A stretch of 64,000 nt of DNA. Origin: Pyrinomonadaceae bacterium (GTDB taxonomy: Bacteria > Acidobacteriota > Blastocatellia > Pyrinomonadales > Pyrinomonadaceae). Positions 27,207 to 36,389 of this stretch are shown here, in pieces (position 1 is the first letter of the stretch; every line of letters begins with the position of its first letter). The stretch is from positions 31,069 through 95,068 of the forward strand of contig JAIBCA010000001.1 of assembly GCA_019694345.1 (NCBI GenBank), written 5' to 3'. Position numbers and translations under genes: made by a program. The notes beneath the pieces are model-generated. The model saw only the letters and a list, made by a program, of their open reading frames with translations, had not been told where the DNA came from and searched no databases.

Positions 27207-28444
27207 AGTCCAGGTGCCTCAGTATTGACGCCAAACGCCTTAGGATTTTGCATAATTGTCCCGATCGCCAGAAATCGCAGGGCGAATTCGTATTCGCTGT
27301 CGGTTATCTTGCCATTTTTCTTTAGGTACCAGATCGTACGGATCTCCCGGACGAGCTGCGGCGAATCGGTCGAAAGCTTCTGCAGCATATTGCGCATTCG
27401 CATAAAGTCGCCCGAAGCTCCCTGGTCGTATGCAGCTATCATTAACAGACAATCGTCGCCGAGTTCGTTGCCGACCTGAACGCTCAGTTTGTCCAGCGTG
27501 TCCGCCATCGACTGTGCGGTTTGTAATACATCGCCGCGTTGAGAGCCGAGCTTTGTTATCGCCGCCGCCGCCAACAATTGCGGCTTCAGATTCTTGGATT
27601 GGGCAAGTGTGCGGATCTGGCTCGAGCTTTTGCGTGCCGATGCGATGTTGTCAGCAAGAGCCGGGCCGGATCTGACGGTTGCGATCTTAGCCGCGACGAC
27701 CTGGGCGTTGGCCCCCGTAATGAATCCGCGCTTATCATTCTGGGCGATGGCCCGTAGAAAGCTCTTGGCGTTTTCTTCGAGCTTGGCGGTTTCGGTCAGG
27801 TCGCCGGTCGGCGTCGCTGTCGGTAGCTCGGTATTGCCCGGCGGCGTCGGGCTGACCGTGACGGCATCACCTGAATTTCCGGAAGGCGTGCCGGCTCCCG
27901 CAGGCGTTCGTTTCTTGACCGGTTCGTCGATCGGGTCGTCCGATATAACGATGTCCCGATCGGTCCTTTTACCGTTGCCACCGGACATCAGGACGACCAA
28001 CCCGACGCCCAGCAGTATCAAAACAGCTATAACCGGCGCAATATAAAAAAAGCTTGTCGGTATGCTTCCCGGGCTCGGGGCGGCCGCAACCTGAGGTTCG
28101 GCAACGACCGCGGGCGGTTCGGCCTCAGGTGGGGCGTCCGGTTCGTCCGGCCTAAATTCGGCGTCGATATAAAATCCGCCAAGCTCCAGCCGGCAGTTTG
28201 ATGTCAACGCGGTCGGATCTGTCAGGATCTCGCCATCGAGTTTTGATCCATTGCTTGAACCGCGTTCGGAAACGACAAAAACGTCACCAAATCGCTCAAT
28301 TAGCAGATGTTCACGCGACAGTCGGCTGTCCGCTATCGTGAGGTCGTTCGACGAGTGCCGCCCGATGGCAAACTTGTTCTTATCGACCGCAACGATTCTC
28401 TCATCGCCGTTGACATCCTTGAATTTTAGGAAAAGTTCGGGCAT
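27203..28444 (-). CDS. FHA domain - TM - degenerate transglycosylase-like protein (copy 1)
   Basis: 413 residues. An N-terminal FHA domain (about 1-98) has the pThr-binding core: GRHSSND (28-34), SREH (43-46) and SSNG (63-66). A Pro/Ala linker leads to one membrane helix (132-153), then a Pro/Thr/Gly-rich periplasmic linker (about 170-215) and a C-terminal helical domain. That domain ends in FLAIGTIMQNPKAFGV, a motif shared with the two downstream paralogues (IGENPQDFGL, VSENPQAFGL). By alignment with copy 2 the catalytic Glu position is Thr297, so no lytic activity is expected. Fha proteins usually switch T6SS assembly through threonine phosphorylation; no kinase gene is in view. It overlaps the YkgJ gene by 4 bp. 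Confidence 0.8.
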   Translation of the reverse strand: MPELFLKFKDVNGDERIVAVDKNKFAIGRHSSNDLTIADSRLSREHLLIERFGDVFVVSERGSSNGSKLDGEILTDPTALTSNCRLELGGFYIDAEFRPDEPDAPPEAEPPAVVAEPQVAAAPSPGSIPTSFFYIAPVIAVLILLGVGLVVLMSGGNGKRTDRDIVISDDPIDEPVKKRTPAGAGTPSGNSGDAVTVSPTPPGNTELPTATPTGDLTETAKLEENAKSFLRAIAQNDKRGFITGANAQVVAAKIATVRSGPALADNIASARKSSSQIRTLAQSKNLKPQLLAAAAITKLGSQRGDVLQTAQSMADTLDKLSVQVGNELGDDCLLMIAAYDQGASGDFMRMRNMLQKLSTDSPQLVREIRTIWYLKKNGKITDSEYEFALRFLAIGTIMQNPKAFGVNTEAPGL

Positions 28445-28460
28445 CTTCGCGGTCGCTGTT

Positions 28461-29870
28461 CTATTTGGTATACGTCGATACCGGCTGGAGGTTCAGCCCG
28501 AAATCTTGCGGGTTTTCGCCGATTATGGCGGCCGCAAAGAACTTCGGCACGTACTTGAAATTCTCTGATTGAAACTGTTTCGAGAGCTTGTCGCCGTTCG
28601 CGATGAGTGTCCAAAAATCGCGCGGCAGGCCCGTGTTCGAATTGAGAGCCTTCTCCAAATTCGAACTGAGGCCGCCCTCGCCGCTGTTATAGCTGCCGAT
28701 CGCAAGCGGCACGCTCGCCGGTCCGGTACCGTAGCGGCCGGTCAAGGCCTTCATATATGATGCGGCCGCCCTCGCCGCGGGCTCGGGCTGACAGCGTTCG
28801 TCGGGGTTTGTCGGCGACGCACCTGAGATCACCTTTAGGCCATGTATCTCAGCCGTTGCTTTTGTGAACTGAAACATCCCGAGCGGCCCCGTAGGACTTT
28901 GCAGGCAGACGCAATGTTCCGATTCGATCATCGCTAAATAAAGTCCGATGCGCGGATCGATCCCTTTTTCATTGAATGCCCTGACGACGAACGGAGCGTT
29001 TTTGCTGGCCCGTTCGAATGTTACCTGCAGATTGTCACCAAAACGGCAACCCCCTTGCGGTTTGACCCTTGATCGCGAGGCGTAGCCATCAACGAACCCC
29101 TTGATCTTTTCGACGGCCGCCGCAGGTATCGCTTCGCTGCCGCTATTTCCGATGATCTGGGCGATGCGCATCGCTTTGGTCTCGATGTACTGTCGGCGTT
29201 CGGCATCTGTCATTTCCGAATATTTCTTGCCGGGCGGCGGATCGTTCGTCGGCCCTGTCGGTGTATTGGCCGGCAGGTCGTCAGCGACCATAATTGAATT
29301 ACCGGTCGTCCCGGGCGAAGACGAAGGCGACCCAGAGGGCTTTGCAGTCGGCGACGGCCGCGGATCATCTTCGGGCGGTGTATCAATGTCACGGTTCGAC
29401 ACAATTTGCGGCCCGCTGTCGAAAACCGCAAACCCGATCAGCACGGCAGAAACGCTGATGACCATTATCGCGACCGCGATAACGATCACCGGCAGCATAC
29501 TGAATTTTGCAGGCGGAGGATCGGTCAATACGACCTGGCTCGCCGGCGCACCTGCCGCGGCCGGTGTCGGCTGCGAGACTTTTACGGTCAAAATCGTACT
29601 GTCCCCGATCTTGATTCGGTCGCCGTCGCGAAGCGGAGTTCCGGCTGCGGCAACACGTTCGCCGTTGACAAATGTCCCGTTCGTCGAATTCTCATCCACT
29701 ATCCAAACCCGGTCACCATCTCGGTAAATGACCGCGTGCAGCCTTGAGAGGCCATTATCAGCAAATCGCTGATCGGCCTCGCTGCCGCGTCCGAACGACA
29801 ACCGCTCACCTTCTATAGCGATCGTCCGCGTGCCCTCGGGCGTCGGGTATGTAAGGGTGATCTGTTTCAT
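28461..29870 (-). CDS. FHA domain - TM - lytic transglycosylase (SLT-like) protein (copy 2, catalytic Glu present)
   Basis: 469 residues from the ATG at 29870; the frame extends 96 codons further, but that part overlaps the upstream gene and has no family text. The FHA domain (1-97) has SFGRGSEAD, LSRLHA and NSTNGTFVNG. The membrane helix is about 123-150, and a Pro/Ser/Thr linker spans 155-215. The C-terminal domain (220-469) has an SLT-type core: MIESEH with putative catalytic E316, then TGPLGMFQFTKATA (the GLMQ-like block), GSYNSGEGG, and FFAAAIIGENPQDFGL near the end. This architecture would put a peptidoglycan-cleaving domain in the periplasm under cytoplasmic phosphothreonine sensing. 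It could open the wall locally for TssM insertion, as MltE does in E. coli; this is inference. Confidence 0.82.
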   Translation of the reverse strand: MKQITLTYPTPEGTRTIAIEGERLSFGRGSEADQRFADNGLSRLHAVIYRDGDRVWIVDENSTNGTFVNGERVAAAGTPLRDGDRIKIGDSTILTVKVSQPTPAAAGAPASQVVLTDPPPAKFSMLPVIVIAVAIMVISVSAVLIGFAVFDSGPQIVSNRDIDTPPEDDPRPSPTAKPSGSPSSSPGTTGNSIMVADDLPANTPTGPTNDPPPGKKYSEMTDAERRQYIETKAMRIAQIIGNSGSEAIPAAAVEKIKGFVDGYASRSRVKPQGGCRFGDNLQVTFERASKNAPFVVRAFNEKGIDPRIGLYLAMIESEHCVCLQSPTGPLGMFQFTKATAEIHGLKVISGASPTNPDERCQPEPAARAAASYMKALTGRYGTGPASVPLAIGSYNSGEGGLSSNLEKALNSNTGLPRDFWTLIANGDKLSKQFQSENFKYVPKFFAAAIIGENPQDFGLNLQPVSTYTK

Positions 29871-29871
29871 T

Positions 29872-31482
29872 TTACATCGCCACGCGATACAGTTCCGATA
29901 GGGGGCGATCCTTGCCCAAGCCGAATGCCTGCGGGTTTTCGGATACGATCCCGGCGGCAAAAAATCGCACCAGCTGCTCACGCTCGGCTGGAGTGCGGAT
30001 CGAAGTCCACACGTCAGAACGGTTTTGCGGCAATGTCGCTTTCCACGCTCCGGCGTCCTGAGGCGACTTACCGAAGGCGACTGCGCCGTAAATGGCGTCG
30101 CCGTCAAAAACTCCAAATATGATCGCCTTGGCGTACAGTGCGGCGGATCGTGCAGCACAGGTCTGCGACGGGTCGGAAAGCGTTTCGGTTCCGCACATTC
30201 CGTTATATTTGTTATCGGTTACAAAGGCGGTCGTCAGACGCCAGAGCCCCTCATCCGCCCCCTGCTTTTCGATGACAAACTTACTGCGAGACATTGCCGT
30301 AAAGTATGCGAACGGCGGATCGATATTTTGCTCGCGGACGAACGCGATGTTGATCGTGTCGCGATACGCAGCGGCCCGTTGTGAATAACCCTCGACCGCG
30401 TATTCGGCCGAACGCTTCTGAACTTCCTGAAGAAATTGCTTGTTCGAGACGTTGTAGCTGAAATTTCCAGAAAATTGCTTTACCAATCGCTGTGTCATTT
30501 CACTTACCTGCACGAGCGACGGCTGTCCGCGACCCGTGGGTTTGCCGGGCTGAGAATTCGTCTGGGCGACGATCGGCGTCTGCGAAGGCTTAACCACGGC
30601 GCGTGTCTCGAATGCCAATGCGACACCGCCGCTGGGAGCGATCTTCCGGCCGTCCTGGTCGATCAATACGATCTCTAGGTTGTGATCTACGCCGTCGGCG
30701 AGCTCCGGATGCTCCTTTGGGTCGAGCGTCACCGAGAAATCGGGCCCTGATGCGCTCGCAATTTCCTGTCCGTCGATAAGAAAGACCGCGCGTTCGACGC
30801 ATTCGGCGTTTTCGGTCTCGACCTCGATCTCGACCGGTGAGGTGATCGTGTCACCGGGTTCCGGCTTGATTATCCGGGCCGTCGCACTACAGCCGGACGT
30901 TCCGCGTGTTAGGTAAAATGCTCCGGCTGCGACAGCGCAGACCACGGCCAGCCCAACAACAATGCCCGCGATCAGCACCGTCGGATTTGACGACGATGTC
31001 GAAACTTCGGCGCCTGTGGCGTTGCTGATGCCCTGTTGGAGCGCGTTGCGGGCTGCATACTCGGCCTCACTCGACGCTTGCGATCCAAGTGACGAAATTT
31101 CGCTTCCCGCGGCCGACATTCCCGGAGCCTCGGACAGCGATGGGCCGCTCTCAGTCACCGGAGACTTATCCGTTTTGGTTGTCGTCTCCGACGGGCTTTC
31201 AAAGGCAAACACTGCTTCACTCGAACCGCCGAATACGATAACGTCGCCCGGTGCGAGCAGAGTCTCACCATTGACGGGTGATCCGTTGACGGTCGTGCCG
31301 TTGCTGCTCTTAAGGTCAATTATGTAGTGGTCACCGCCGCGGCGTTCGATCTCGGCGTGATAGCGCGACACATTCGAATCGGCGGGAAATGAGACCGCGT
31401 TGTCCGACGTGCGCCCGATGGTCGTCACGTCTCTGTCGATCGTCGTCTCACGGCCGTCGAATTTTAGTATCGCGTTCGGCAT
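29872..31482 (-). CDS. FHA domain - TM - Ig-like - inactive transglycosylase-like protein (copy 3)
   Basis: 536 residues. The FHA domain (1-95) has IGRTSDNAV, VSRYHAE and SSNGTTVNG. A Ser-rich linker (95-165) is followed by the membrane helix (168-192). A beta domain of Ig/bacterial-type (about 202-295, KPEPGDTITSPVEIEVE ... FLIDGQEI) is absent from the other two copies. The C-terminal 200 residues align with copy 2 (INIAFVREQNIDPPFAYFTAM, FFAAGIVSENPQAFGL), but the catalytic Glu is replaced by Arg399 and the GLMQ block is eroded. It is probably a structural or peptidoglycan-binding pseudoenzyme. It ends 1 bp before the ATG of copy 2, so it is tightly coupled. Confidence 0.82.
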   Translation of the reverse strand: MPNAILKFDGRETTIDRDVTTIGRTSDNAVSFPADSNVSRYHAEIERRGGDHYIIDLKSSNGTTVNGSPVNGETLLAPGDVIVFGGSSEAVFAFESPSETTTKTDKSPVTESGPSLSEAPGMSAAGSEISSLGSQASSEAEYAARNALQQGISNATGAEVSTSSSNPTVLIAGIVVGLAVVCAVAAGAFYLTRGTSGCSATARIIKPEPGDTITSPVEIEVETENAECVERAVFLIDGQEIASASGPDFSVTLDPKEHPELADGVDHNLEIVLIDQDGRKIAPSGGVALAFETRAVVKPSQTPIVAQTNSQPGKPTGRGQPSLVQVSEMTQRLVKQFSGNFSYNVSNKQFLQEVQKRSAEYAVEGYSQRAAAYRDTINIAFVREQNIDPPFAYFTAMSRSKFVIEKQGADEGLWRLTTAFVTDNKYNGMCGTETLSDPSQTCAARSAALYAKAIIFGVFDGDAIYGAVAFGKSPQDAGAWKATLPQNRSDVWTSIRTPAEREQLVRFFAAGIVSENPQAFGLGKDRPLSELYRVAM

Positions 31483-31548
31483 ACTAGTTTACGACGATAT
31501 CGTACCAAACTATTTGCGGTTTGCGGCGGCAGATGCCGCCGATGCGGA

Positions 31549-31995
31549 TCAGAATCCACCGGCGTTGGAGCGGCCGGTGAAAAAAAGATAGTAAACAATG
31601 GCGATGAAGCCGATCACGACCGCGGCCATTGCAAAAAATACGAGAGCGGCGACGATCGGCCGCGAAGACCGCTGCGGCTCGGCAGGCCTCACCTCGACAA
31701 TGTCCATTTCGGCCGTAAACTCCTCCGAAATGAAGGGCTGAGGTTCGATCTCAGCCGCCGGAACGTGAGCAACTGCCTGAGCAGGCGGTTTGGGTTCGGC
31801 CATGCCTGCGGGCGGGGCATATAGCTTTGCGAGCGGGTCGTCCGGCAATTCGAGCACGATCTCGTCTTCGTCAGCAGTCTCGGGTTGGAGAGTGTCCGGC
31901 TCGGGGTCTACTGGCTCAGCTACACCCGGGCGGACGAGCTCGCCCGTCGAACTGCGAAACACCGGATCAGGCATTGTCCACTTGTTATCGCTCAT
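31549..31995 (-). CDS. small acidic tail-anchored membrane protein at the head of the T6SS locus
   Basis: 148 residues, family not recognised. The N-terminal 110 residues are acidic and Pro/Glu/Ala-rich (EPVDPEPDTLQPETADEDEIVLELPDDP), probably disordered. One hydrophobic helix (about 118-141, VAALVFFAMAAVVIGFIAIVYYLFF) lies near the C-terminus, with only a short GRSNAGGF tail. The ATG at 31995 is used; a GTG at 32004 gives three more residues. It starts 17 bp after the cbs stop and ends 66 bp before the FHA copy 3 start, so it is probably the first dedicated gene of the T6SS operon. A role as scaffold or adaptor for the FHA proteins is only a positional guess. Confidence 0.6.
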   Translation of the reverse strand: MSDNKWTMPDPVFRSSTGELVRPGVAEPVDPEPDTLQPETADEDEIVLELPDDPLAKLYAPPAGMAEPKPPAQAVAHVPAAEIEPQPFISEEFTAEMDIVEVRPAEPQRSSRPIVAALVFFAMAAVVIGFIAIVYYLFFTGRSNAGGF

Positions 31996-32012
31996 TTCGG
32001 TCACAGTGCCGC

Positions 32013-33380
32013 TTAATGCGGCAGATCCAATACGTCAGAACGCGTAATAATACCCGTAATTCGCTTAAAATCTTCGATAACGACCGCCGGTGACTTGGTC
32101 AGCTTATTCTTGATCGAGTCAAAGCTCTCGTCGACATCTACCACCGGAAAGCTCTTGTCCATAATATCGCTGACCTTGGCGTCGAGCAGTTCGCGATCCT
32201 TGAGCAAGTTGGTCAGAATGTGGCTTTCGCGAAGGCTGCCGACCGATGTGTGGCCTTCGATAACGGGCAACTGAGTGACGCCATTCTCGCTCATCAGCGC
32301 GAGTGCAGCCGATACCTTTTCCTCGGGCCCGACCGATATCAGTTGACGCGGCGATCCGGCACTCTTGGTATCAGCGATCAGGCTGGCGGTGATCCGCTGC
32401 GGCTCGAGCAGCAACTTTTCCTTCATCCACTCGTCGGAGTGAAACTTGCTCAGGTAATGCTCGCCGGTGTCACAGACGATAAAGACGATACAGGCCGATT
32501 CGTCGAGGTCCTTGGCCACCTTGAGAGCCGCGGCGAAGATCGTGCCGGCCGAGCCTCCGCAAAAAATGCCCTCGCGGCGGCCGAGTTGGCGTGCGAGGTC
32601 AAATGATTCGCGATCGGTGATATTAATGATCTCGTCGATCGTATTGAGATCGGCGTTGCCGACGGGCAGATTTTGCCCGATACCCTCGACCAAGTACGGC
32701 GTCGCCTCCGGAACAAAGCCGGATTCCTTATAGGTTTTAAAGATCGATCCGTACGGGTCGGCGCCGATCACCTTGATGTCCGGGTTCATTTCCTTCAGAA
32801 ATCGTCCGGTGCCGCTGATCGTACCGCCAGTGCCGATGCTCGCGACAAAGTGAGTGATCTTATGCTCGGTGTCCTCCCATATCTCGGGACCGGTCGTCCG
32901 ATAGTGCGCCGCCGGATTTTCCGGGTGGTTGTATTGATCGGGGTAAAAGGAATTAGGCGTTTCCTCGGCGATTCGCTTGGCGGTCGCGACGTAATGGTCA
33001 GGCGTGCCGGGTTTGGCGGCCGCCGGACAGACGACGATGTCGGCCCCTAAACCCTTCAGATAACGCACCTTTTCGGTCGAGGCCTTTTCCGTCAGGACAA
33101 AAATGCACTTATAGCCGCGCACCGCCGCCACCAGAGCAAGCCCGATCCCGGTGTTGCCCGACGTCGCCTCGATTATCGTGCCGCCCTTTTTCAGAACGCC
33201 CTCGCGTTCGGCCCAGTCGATCATCGATATGCCGATACGGTCCTTTACCGAGTAACCAGGATTTAAACTCTCCATTTTGGCGTAGATCGGTGCCTTGATC
33301 TTGAGCTGTTTTGTAATATTGTTGATCCGCACGAGCGGCGTTTTGCCGATCAGTCCTAGAATGTCGTTGTAAAATTTCAT
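32013..33380 (-). CDS. cbs: cystathionine beta-synthase (PLP domain plus CBS pair)
   Basis: 455 residues. The PLP domain (1-325) carries the Schiff-base lysine K46 in GYSVKDRIG, the substrate loop SGNTGIG (74-80), and the phosphate-binding [10 protein letters not shown]. The C-terminal 125 residues form two CBS motifs ([27 protein letters not shown] and [23 protein letters not shown]), as in bacterial or eukaryotic CBS enzymes that condense serine and homocysteine. A cysteine synthase with a CBS tail is the alternative. The gene is 17 bp upstream of the T6SS tail-anchored gene, so it may lead the T6SS transcript. Confidence 0.9.
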   Translation of the reverse strand: MKFYNDILGLIGKTPLVRINNITKQLKIKAPIYAKMESLNPGYSVKDRIGISMIDWAEREGVLKKGGTIIEATSGNTGIGLALVAAVRGYKCIFVLTEKASTEKVRYLKGLGADIVVCPAAAKPGTPDHYVATAKRIAEETPNSFYPDQYNHPENPAAHYRTTGPEIWEDTEHKITHFVASIGTGGTISGTGRFLKEMNPDIKVIGADPYGSIFKTYKESGFVPEATPYLVEGIGQNLPVGNADLNTIDEIINITDRESFDLARQLGRREGIFCGGSAGTIFAAALKVAKDLDESACIVFIVCDTGEHYLSKFHSDEWMKEKLLLEPQRITASLIADTKSAGSPRQLISVGPEEKVSAALALMSENGVTQLPVIEGHTSVGSLRESHILTNLLKDRELLDAKVSDIMDKSFPVVDVDESFDSIKNKLTKSPAVVIEDFKRITGIITRSDVLDLPH

Positions 33381-33532
33381 CTATATTAAAATGTGCCCGA
33401 GCTATTACCAGAGCGAATAGTCGTATAAGATAAGCTGCTTTGCAGAGTTTAATCCCAAACCCGCCCTGAGGCAAGAATCAGTGTGCCAAACCGGCCGCAC
33501 TATCGCTGCCAAAGCTGATCCGGACGTGCTAT

Positions 33533-34315
33533 TCAAATGCCTTTCGACGCGGTTTCGGACAGACGTCGCGGGTCGTTCGTTATGAGTGCCCGGATGCCGC
33601 GGTCGCGGCAACGGCCGATCCATTTCGGGGCGTCGGCGGTCCAAACCGTTACCGGCATTCCGGCTTCGGCCGCAAGGGAAGAGAGCTTGCGCGAAGCGAG
33701 GGAGCGATGCAGCGATATTTGCTGGGCTCCGAACTCATGTGCGATCGCGATCATGTGCCGGCGGCGGCGAAGCATCGTCATTATCGACGGTTCGAAAAGA
33801 GCGGCGGTCTGGACCTGCGGCAAATAATGTCGCACAACGGGAATCGCCCCGAGCCTGAAGCTCTTGACGATCATCTGCGGTAATCGGGGCGAATTGCGAA
33901 TAATGTCGCAAACGGCGACGGCCAGTGATCGATAGTCAGGCACATTTACCTTGAGTTCGAGATAAATCAGCCCGTCAAAATTACCGCACAGGTCCAGCAC
34001 CCGTTCAAGCGTAGGCACCATTTCGAGTCTGTATTCGGGGCGGGCGAGTTTTGGATGTTTACGGTTGAACCACGAACCGACATCGGTTTGACCGAGCTCT
34101 TCGGCGGTCAGGCCGGCGATCGCCTCCGGCCGCAGACCGGTGCGTTCGAGGGTTGCGTCGTGAATGACGACCGGAACGCCATCCTTGGACAATTGCACGT
34201 CAAACTCAATTCCGTCGGCTCCCGCGTCGATCGCGGCACGAAATGCCGCAAGCGTGTTCTCCGGTGCCTCGGCACTCGCTCCCCGATGGCCGATGATGAG
34301 CGGGCTGCGGGTCAT
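33533..34315 (-). CDS. glycerophosphodiester phosphodiesterase
   Basis: 260 residues, the usual cytosolic GDPD length, with no signal peptide. The catalytic text is intact: GHRGASAEAPENT (His10, Arg11), GIEFDVQLSKDG (Glu37, Asp39) and VIHDATLERTG (His52). The C-terminal VTVWTADAPKWIGRCRDRGIRALITNDP is the closing barrel block. It releases sn-glycerol 3-phosphate and an alcohol from glycerophosphodiesters. It overlaps the methyltransferase upstream by 4 bp (34312-34315). The 152-bp gap to cbs may hold the cbs promoter, for which no convincing boxes were seen. Confidence 0.92.
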   Translation of the reverse strand: MTRSPLIIGHRGASAEAPENTLAAFRAAIDAGADGIEFDVQLSKDGVPVVIHDATLERTGLRPEAIAGLTAEELGQTDVGSWFNRKHPKLARPEYRLEMVPTLERVLDLCGNFDGLIYLELKVNVPDYRSLAVAVCDIIRNSPRLPQMIVKSFRLGAIPVVRHYLPQVQTAALFEPSIMTMLRRRRHMIAIAHEFGAQQISLHRSLASRKLSSLAAEAGMPVTVWTADAPKWIGRCRDRGIRALITNDPRRLSETASKGI

Positions 34316-34965
34316 TTCTTTTCGAGCAGGAAGATGGTCTTGGACCAGGCGATGGGTTCCGTTATCGGAAATTCGTGGTTGCCAACGATGCTGAAATATC
34401 TGGCTGCGGCCACGCGAACATTATCCAGCGGATGAATTTTGAACTTATAAAGCAGTTCGAGCACCGATCCGACCAGCGATGGCTTGACTGGCAGGAGCAC
34501 GAGCGGAGCTCCTTTTTTGAGCACGCGGGCCGCCTCGCGAAGCCCGGTGTCGAGCGGCGTATATTCGAGAACGCCGCACATCAGGATCAGGTCAAGTGAC
34601 TCGTCAGCAAACGGCAAATGCAGGATATTGCCCTGTACGATATCTGTCTTGGCGGCGTGCTTGCGGCGTTTATGCAGCTGCTCGCGGGCAACCTCAAGCG
34701 ATTTGAACGAGAGATCAAGTGCGATCGCCCTTTTAGGGTCAAAAGCTGCATCCTGAAACGCCAGCGAAACGATACCCGTACCGCAGCCGGCATCGAGAAC
34801 GAGCGATTCCGGCCCGATCTGCAGATCCAGCGAACGCAGGTATTTGGCGACGGATTTGCGATATCCGTTGAGCTTCATCGCCAGATTTTGCACATCAGCG
34901 ATGCGGTCGTAGAGGCCTTGGGTTTTTGCTTTGCCGGCTTTAATGTGCGTCCCGTTTTTGGGCAT
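34312..34965 (-). CDS. class I SAM-dependent methyltransferase
   Basis: 217 residues. The SAM-binding motif I is VLDAGCGTGIVSLAF (D58 to G64), with a post-I acidic block (AIALDLSFKSLEVA) and motif II-like SLDLILMCGVLEYTP. This is the Methyltransf_11/UbiE-like fold; the substrate is unknown. The start MPKNGTHIKAGKAKTQGLYDRIADV resembles quinone or lipid methyltransferases with an N-terminal helical cap. It is 4 bp after the thioredoxin-like gene and overlaps the GDPD start, so it belongs to the thiO-to-gdpd operon; a lipid-related role would fit the GDPD neighbour. Confidence 0.8.
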   Translation of the reverse strand: MPKNGTHIKAGKAKTQGLYDRIADVQNLAMKLNGYRKSVAKYLRSLDLQIGPESLVLDAGCGTGIVSLAFQDAAFDPKRAIALDLSFKSLEVAREQLHKRRKHAAKTDIVQGNILHLPFADESLDLILMCGVLEYTPLDTGLREAARVLKKGAPLVLLPVKPSLVGSVLELLYKFKIHPLDNVRVAAARYFSIVGNHEFPITEPIAWSKTIFLLEKK

Positions 34966-34969
34966 TTCG

Positions 34970-36373
34970 TTACTTTTCCGCCATGAGTTTGACGATCATG
35001 GCACGTATCTCCTCCAGGCGAGAGGCGTTAGTGCCGGTTTCAATATAGCGAATAATGCCTTTTCGGTCGACCAGCACCGCTGTCGGAAGAGCCGTCGCAC
35101 CAAATTGGAGTTGGATCGATTGGTCGCCCGCGACGACGAAATCGTAGTTGAGCTCATACTTTTTGCGAAACGACGTCAGTATCGCGATCTCCGACGCTGG
35201 ATCCTTGGCCCCGATCTGCATACCGTAATAGCGAGTCACGCCGAGTATCTCAAAACCGTCCTTCCCGAAATCCTGTTGCCATTCGCGGATCGACGGAAAC
35301 GCGTCAAGGCATGGCCCGCACCAGGTCGCCCAGAAGTCCAGCAAAACGACCTTGCCCATCAAGTCGGCCTTCTTTCGCGGTTTTCCCGGCAGCCATTTGT
35401 CCACGTTTAGAAGTTCCGGCATCGGTTCGCCGAGCATTTTGTACTGTTTTTCGCGGCGTTTTAGACGAGCGAAGACATCCGATTGAGCGGTTTTTTGAGC
35501 AAAGTCCCTGGACGAAGCGGCAAGGGCTTCGATATATAGCTCGAGGGCCGCACTCTTTCTCCCAGTCGATATCATGTAGGTGATCTTCTTATCGACCGCA
35601 TAGTAGTAAAAGCTCGGGGACTCAAGTTCCTTGGCCGTTCGTCGAAGCTCGTCGAGCGCGGCATCGGCCCGAGCGAGGTCATTGGCGCCGGCATAAGCCT
35701 CAAAGACCAGCATCCCGGAATCCAGTATTTCGTCAAGGCCGCGGGCACGAGTCGACGCCTCTTTTAGCATTGATCTCGCCGTGTTGAACGCTGCCTCGGC
35801 ATGGGTGGCCATTTTGGCGAACTGCGACGCCGATTGATAAGCCTTGGCTAGTTCGCTCTCCATCCTAAGGCGTTCACCGCTTTTCGCTGACGGTCCGGCG
35901 ATGTATTCGGCGAGCGACCGTTCGGCCTGGTCCAACCTGCCTTGTTTGGCGGCGACAACCGAGATTATTGACCTTGCGGTCTGCAGCTTTTCTGGTGCGG
36001 CGTCGGGCGAGGCGGCAAATCGTGTCAGCCACTCGGCCGTTCCGTCCAAGTTTTCGGCGACCCAATAAAGCAGGCCGATGAAATAGAGGTCCTCCGTAGA
36101 ATGCGCCGGCCGAGCAGCCGCGATCGCAGCATTTTTGGCCGCAAGCTGCTTCTGCTCGTTGCGGGTCTGCTCCTGCAGGCGTTCGCTGTAAGGCAGCTTT
36201 TTGTCGGCGTACTCAATGAATTTTGACCGTGTGTAGTTGTTCGTCTCGTCAAAAAGCTGTTTGACGCTCGGCGCGCTCACGGCTTCCGGCGTGGCCGCAG
36301 CCATTGGCCGACCCGATTGTGCGTTAGCTGCGATAGCTAATAGGAGTACCGAGAAAAGGGTGAAATTACGCAT
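34970..36373 (-). CDS. secreted TPR-like protein with C-terminal TlpA-type thioredoxin domain
   Basis: 467 residues. An N-terminal signal peptide ([19 protein letters not shown], cleavage near residue 19) sends it to the periplasm. Residues about 60-310 are helical with repeat-like pairs, resembling TPRs. The last 140 residues are a thioredoxin fold with the motif [15 protein letters not shown] and the cis-Pro region [17 protein letters not shown] indicates a reductant of TlpA/ResA type. It lies 16 bp after thiO and 4 bp before the methyltransferase. Substrates are unknown; cytochrome c maturation or general extracytoplasmic thiol repair are possible. Confidence 0.85.
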   Translation of the reverse strand: MRNFTLFSVLLLAIAANAQSGRPMAAATPEAVSAPSVKQLFDETNNYTRSKFIEYADKKLPYSERLQEQTRNEQKQLAAKNAAIAAARPAHSTEDLYFIGLLYWVAENLDGTAEWLTRFAASPDAAPEKLQTARSIISVVAAKQGRLDQAERSLAEYIAGPSAKSGERLRMESELAKAYQSASQFAKMATHAEAAFNTARSMLKEASTRARGLDEILDSGMLVFEAYAGANDLARADAALDELRRTAKELESPSFYYYAVDKKITYMISTGRKSAALELYIEALAASSRDFAQKTAQSDVFARLKRREKQYKMLGEPMPELLNVDKWLPGKPRKKADLMGKVVLLDFWATWCGPCLDAFPSIREWQQDFGKDGFEILGVTRYYGMQIGAKDPASEIAILTSFRKKYELNYDFVVAGDQSIQLQFGATALPTAVLVDRKGIIRYIETGTNASRLEEIRAMIVKLMAEK

Positions 36374-36389
36374 CTATAATCAACGATCC

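Noticed and set aside
28461..30158. Long N-terminal extension (96 codons) of FHA copy 2
   Set aside because: It overlaps the coding region of copy 3, has no family similarity, and the ATG at 29870 gives a proper FHA start.
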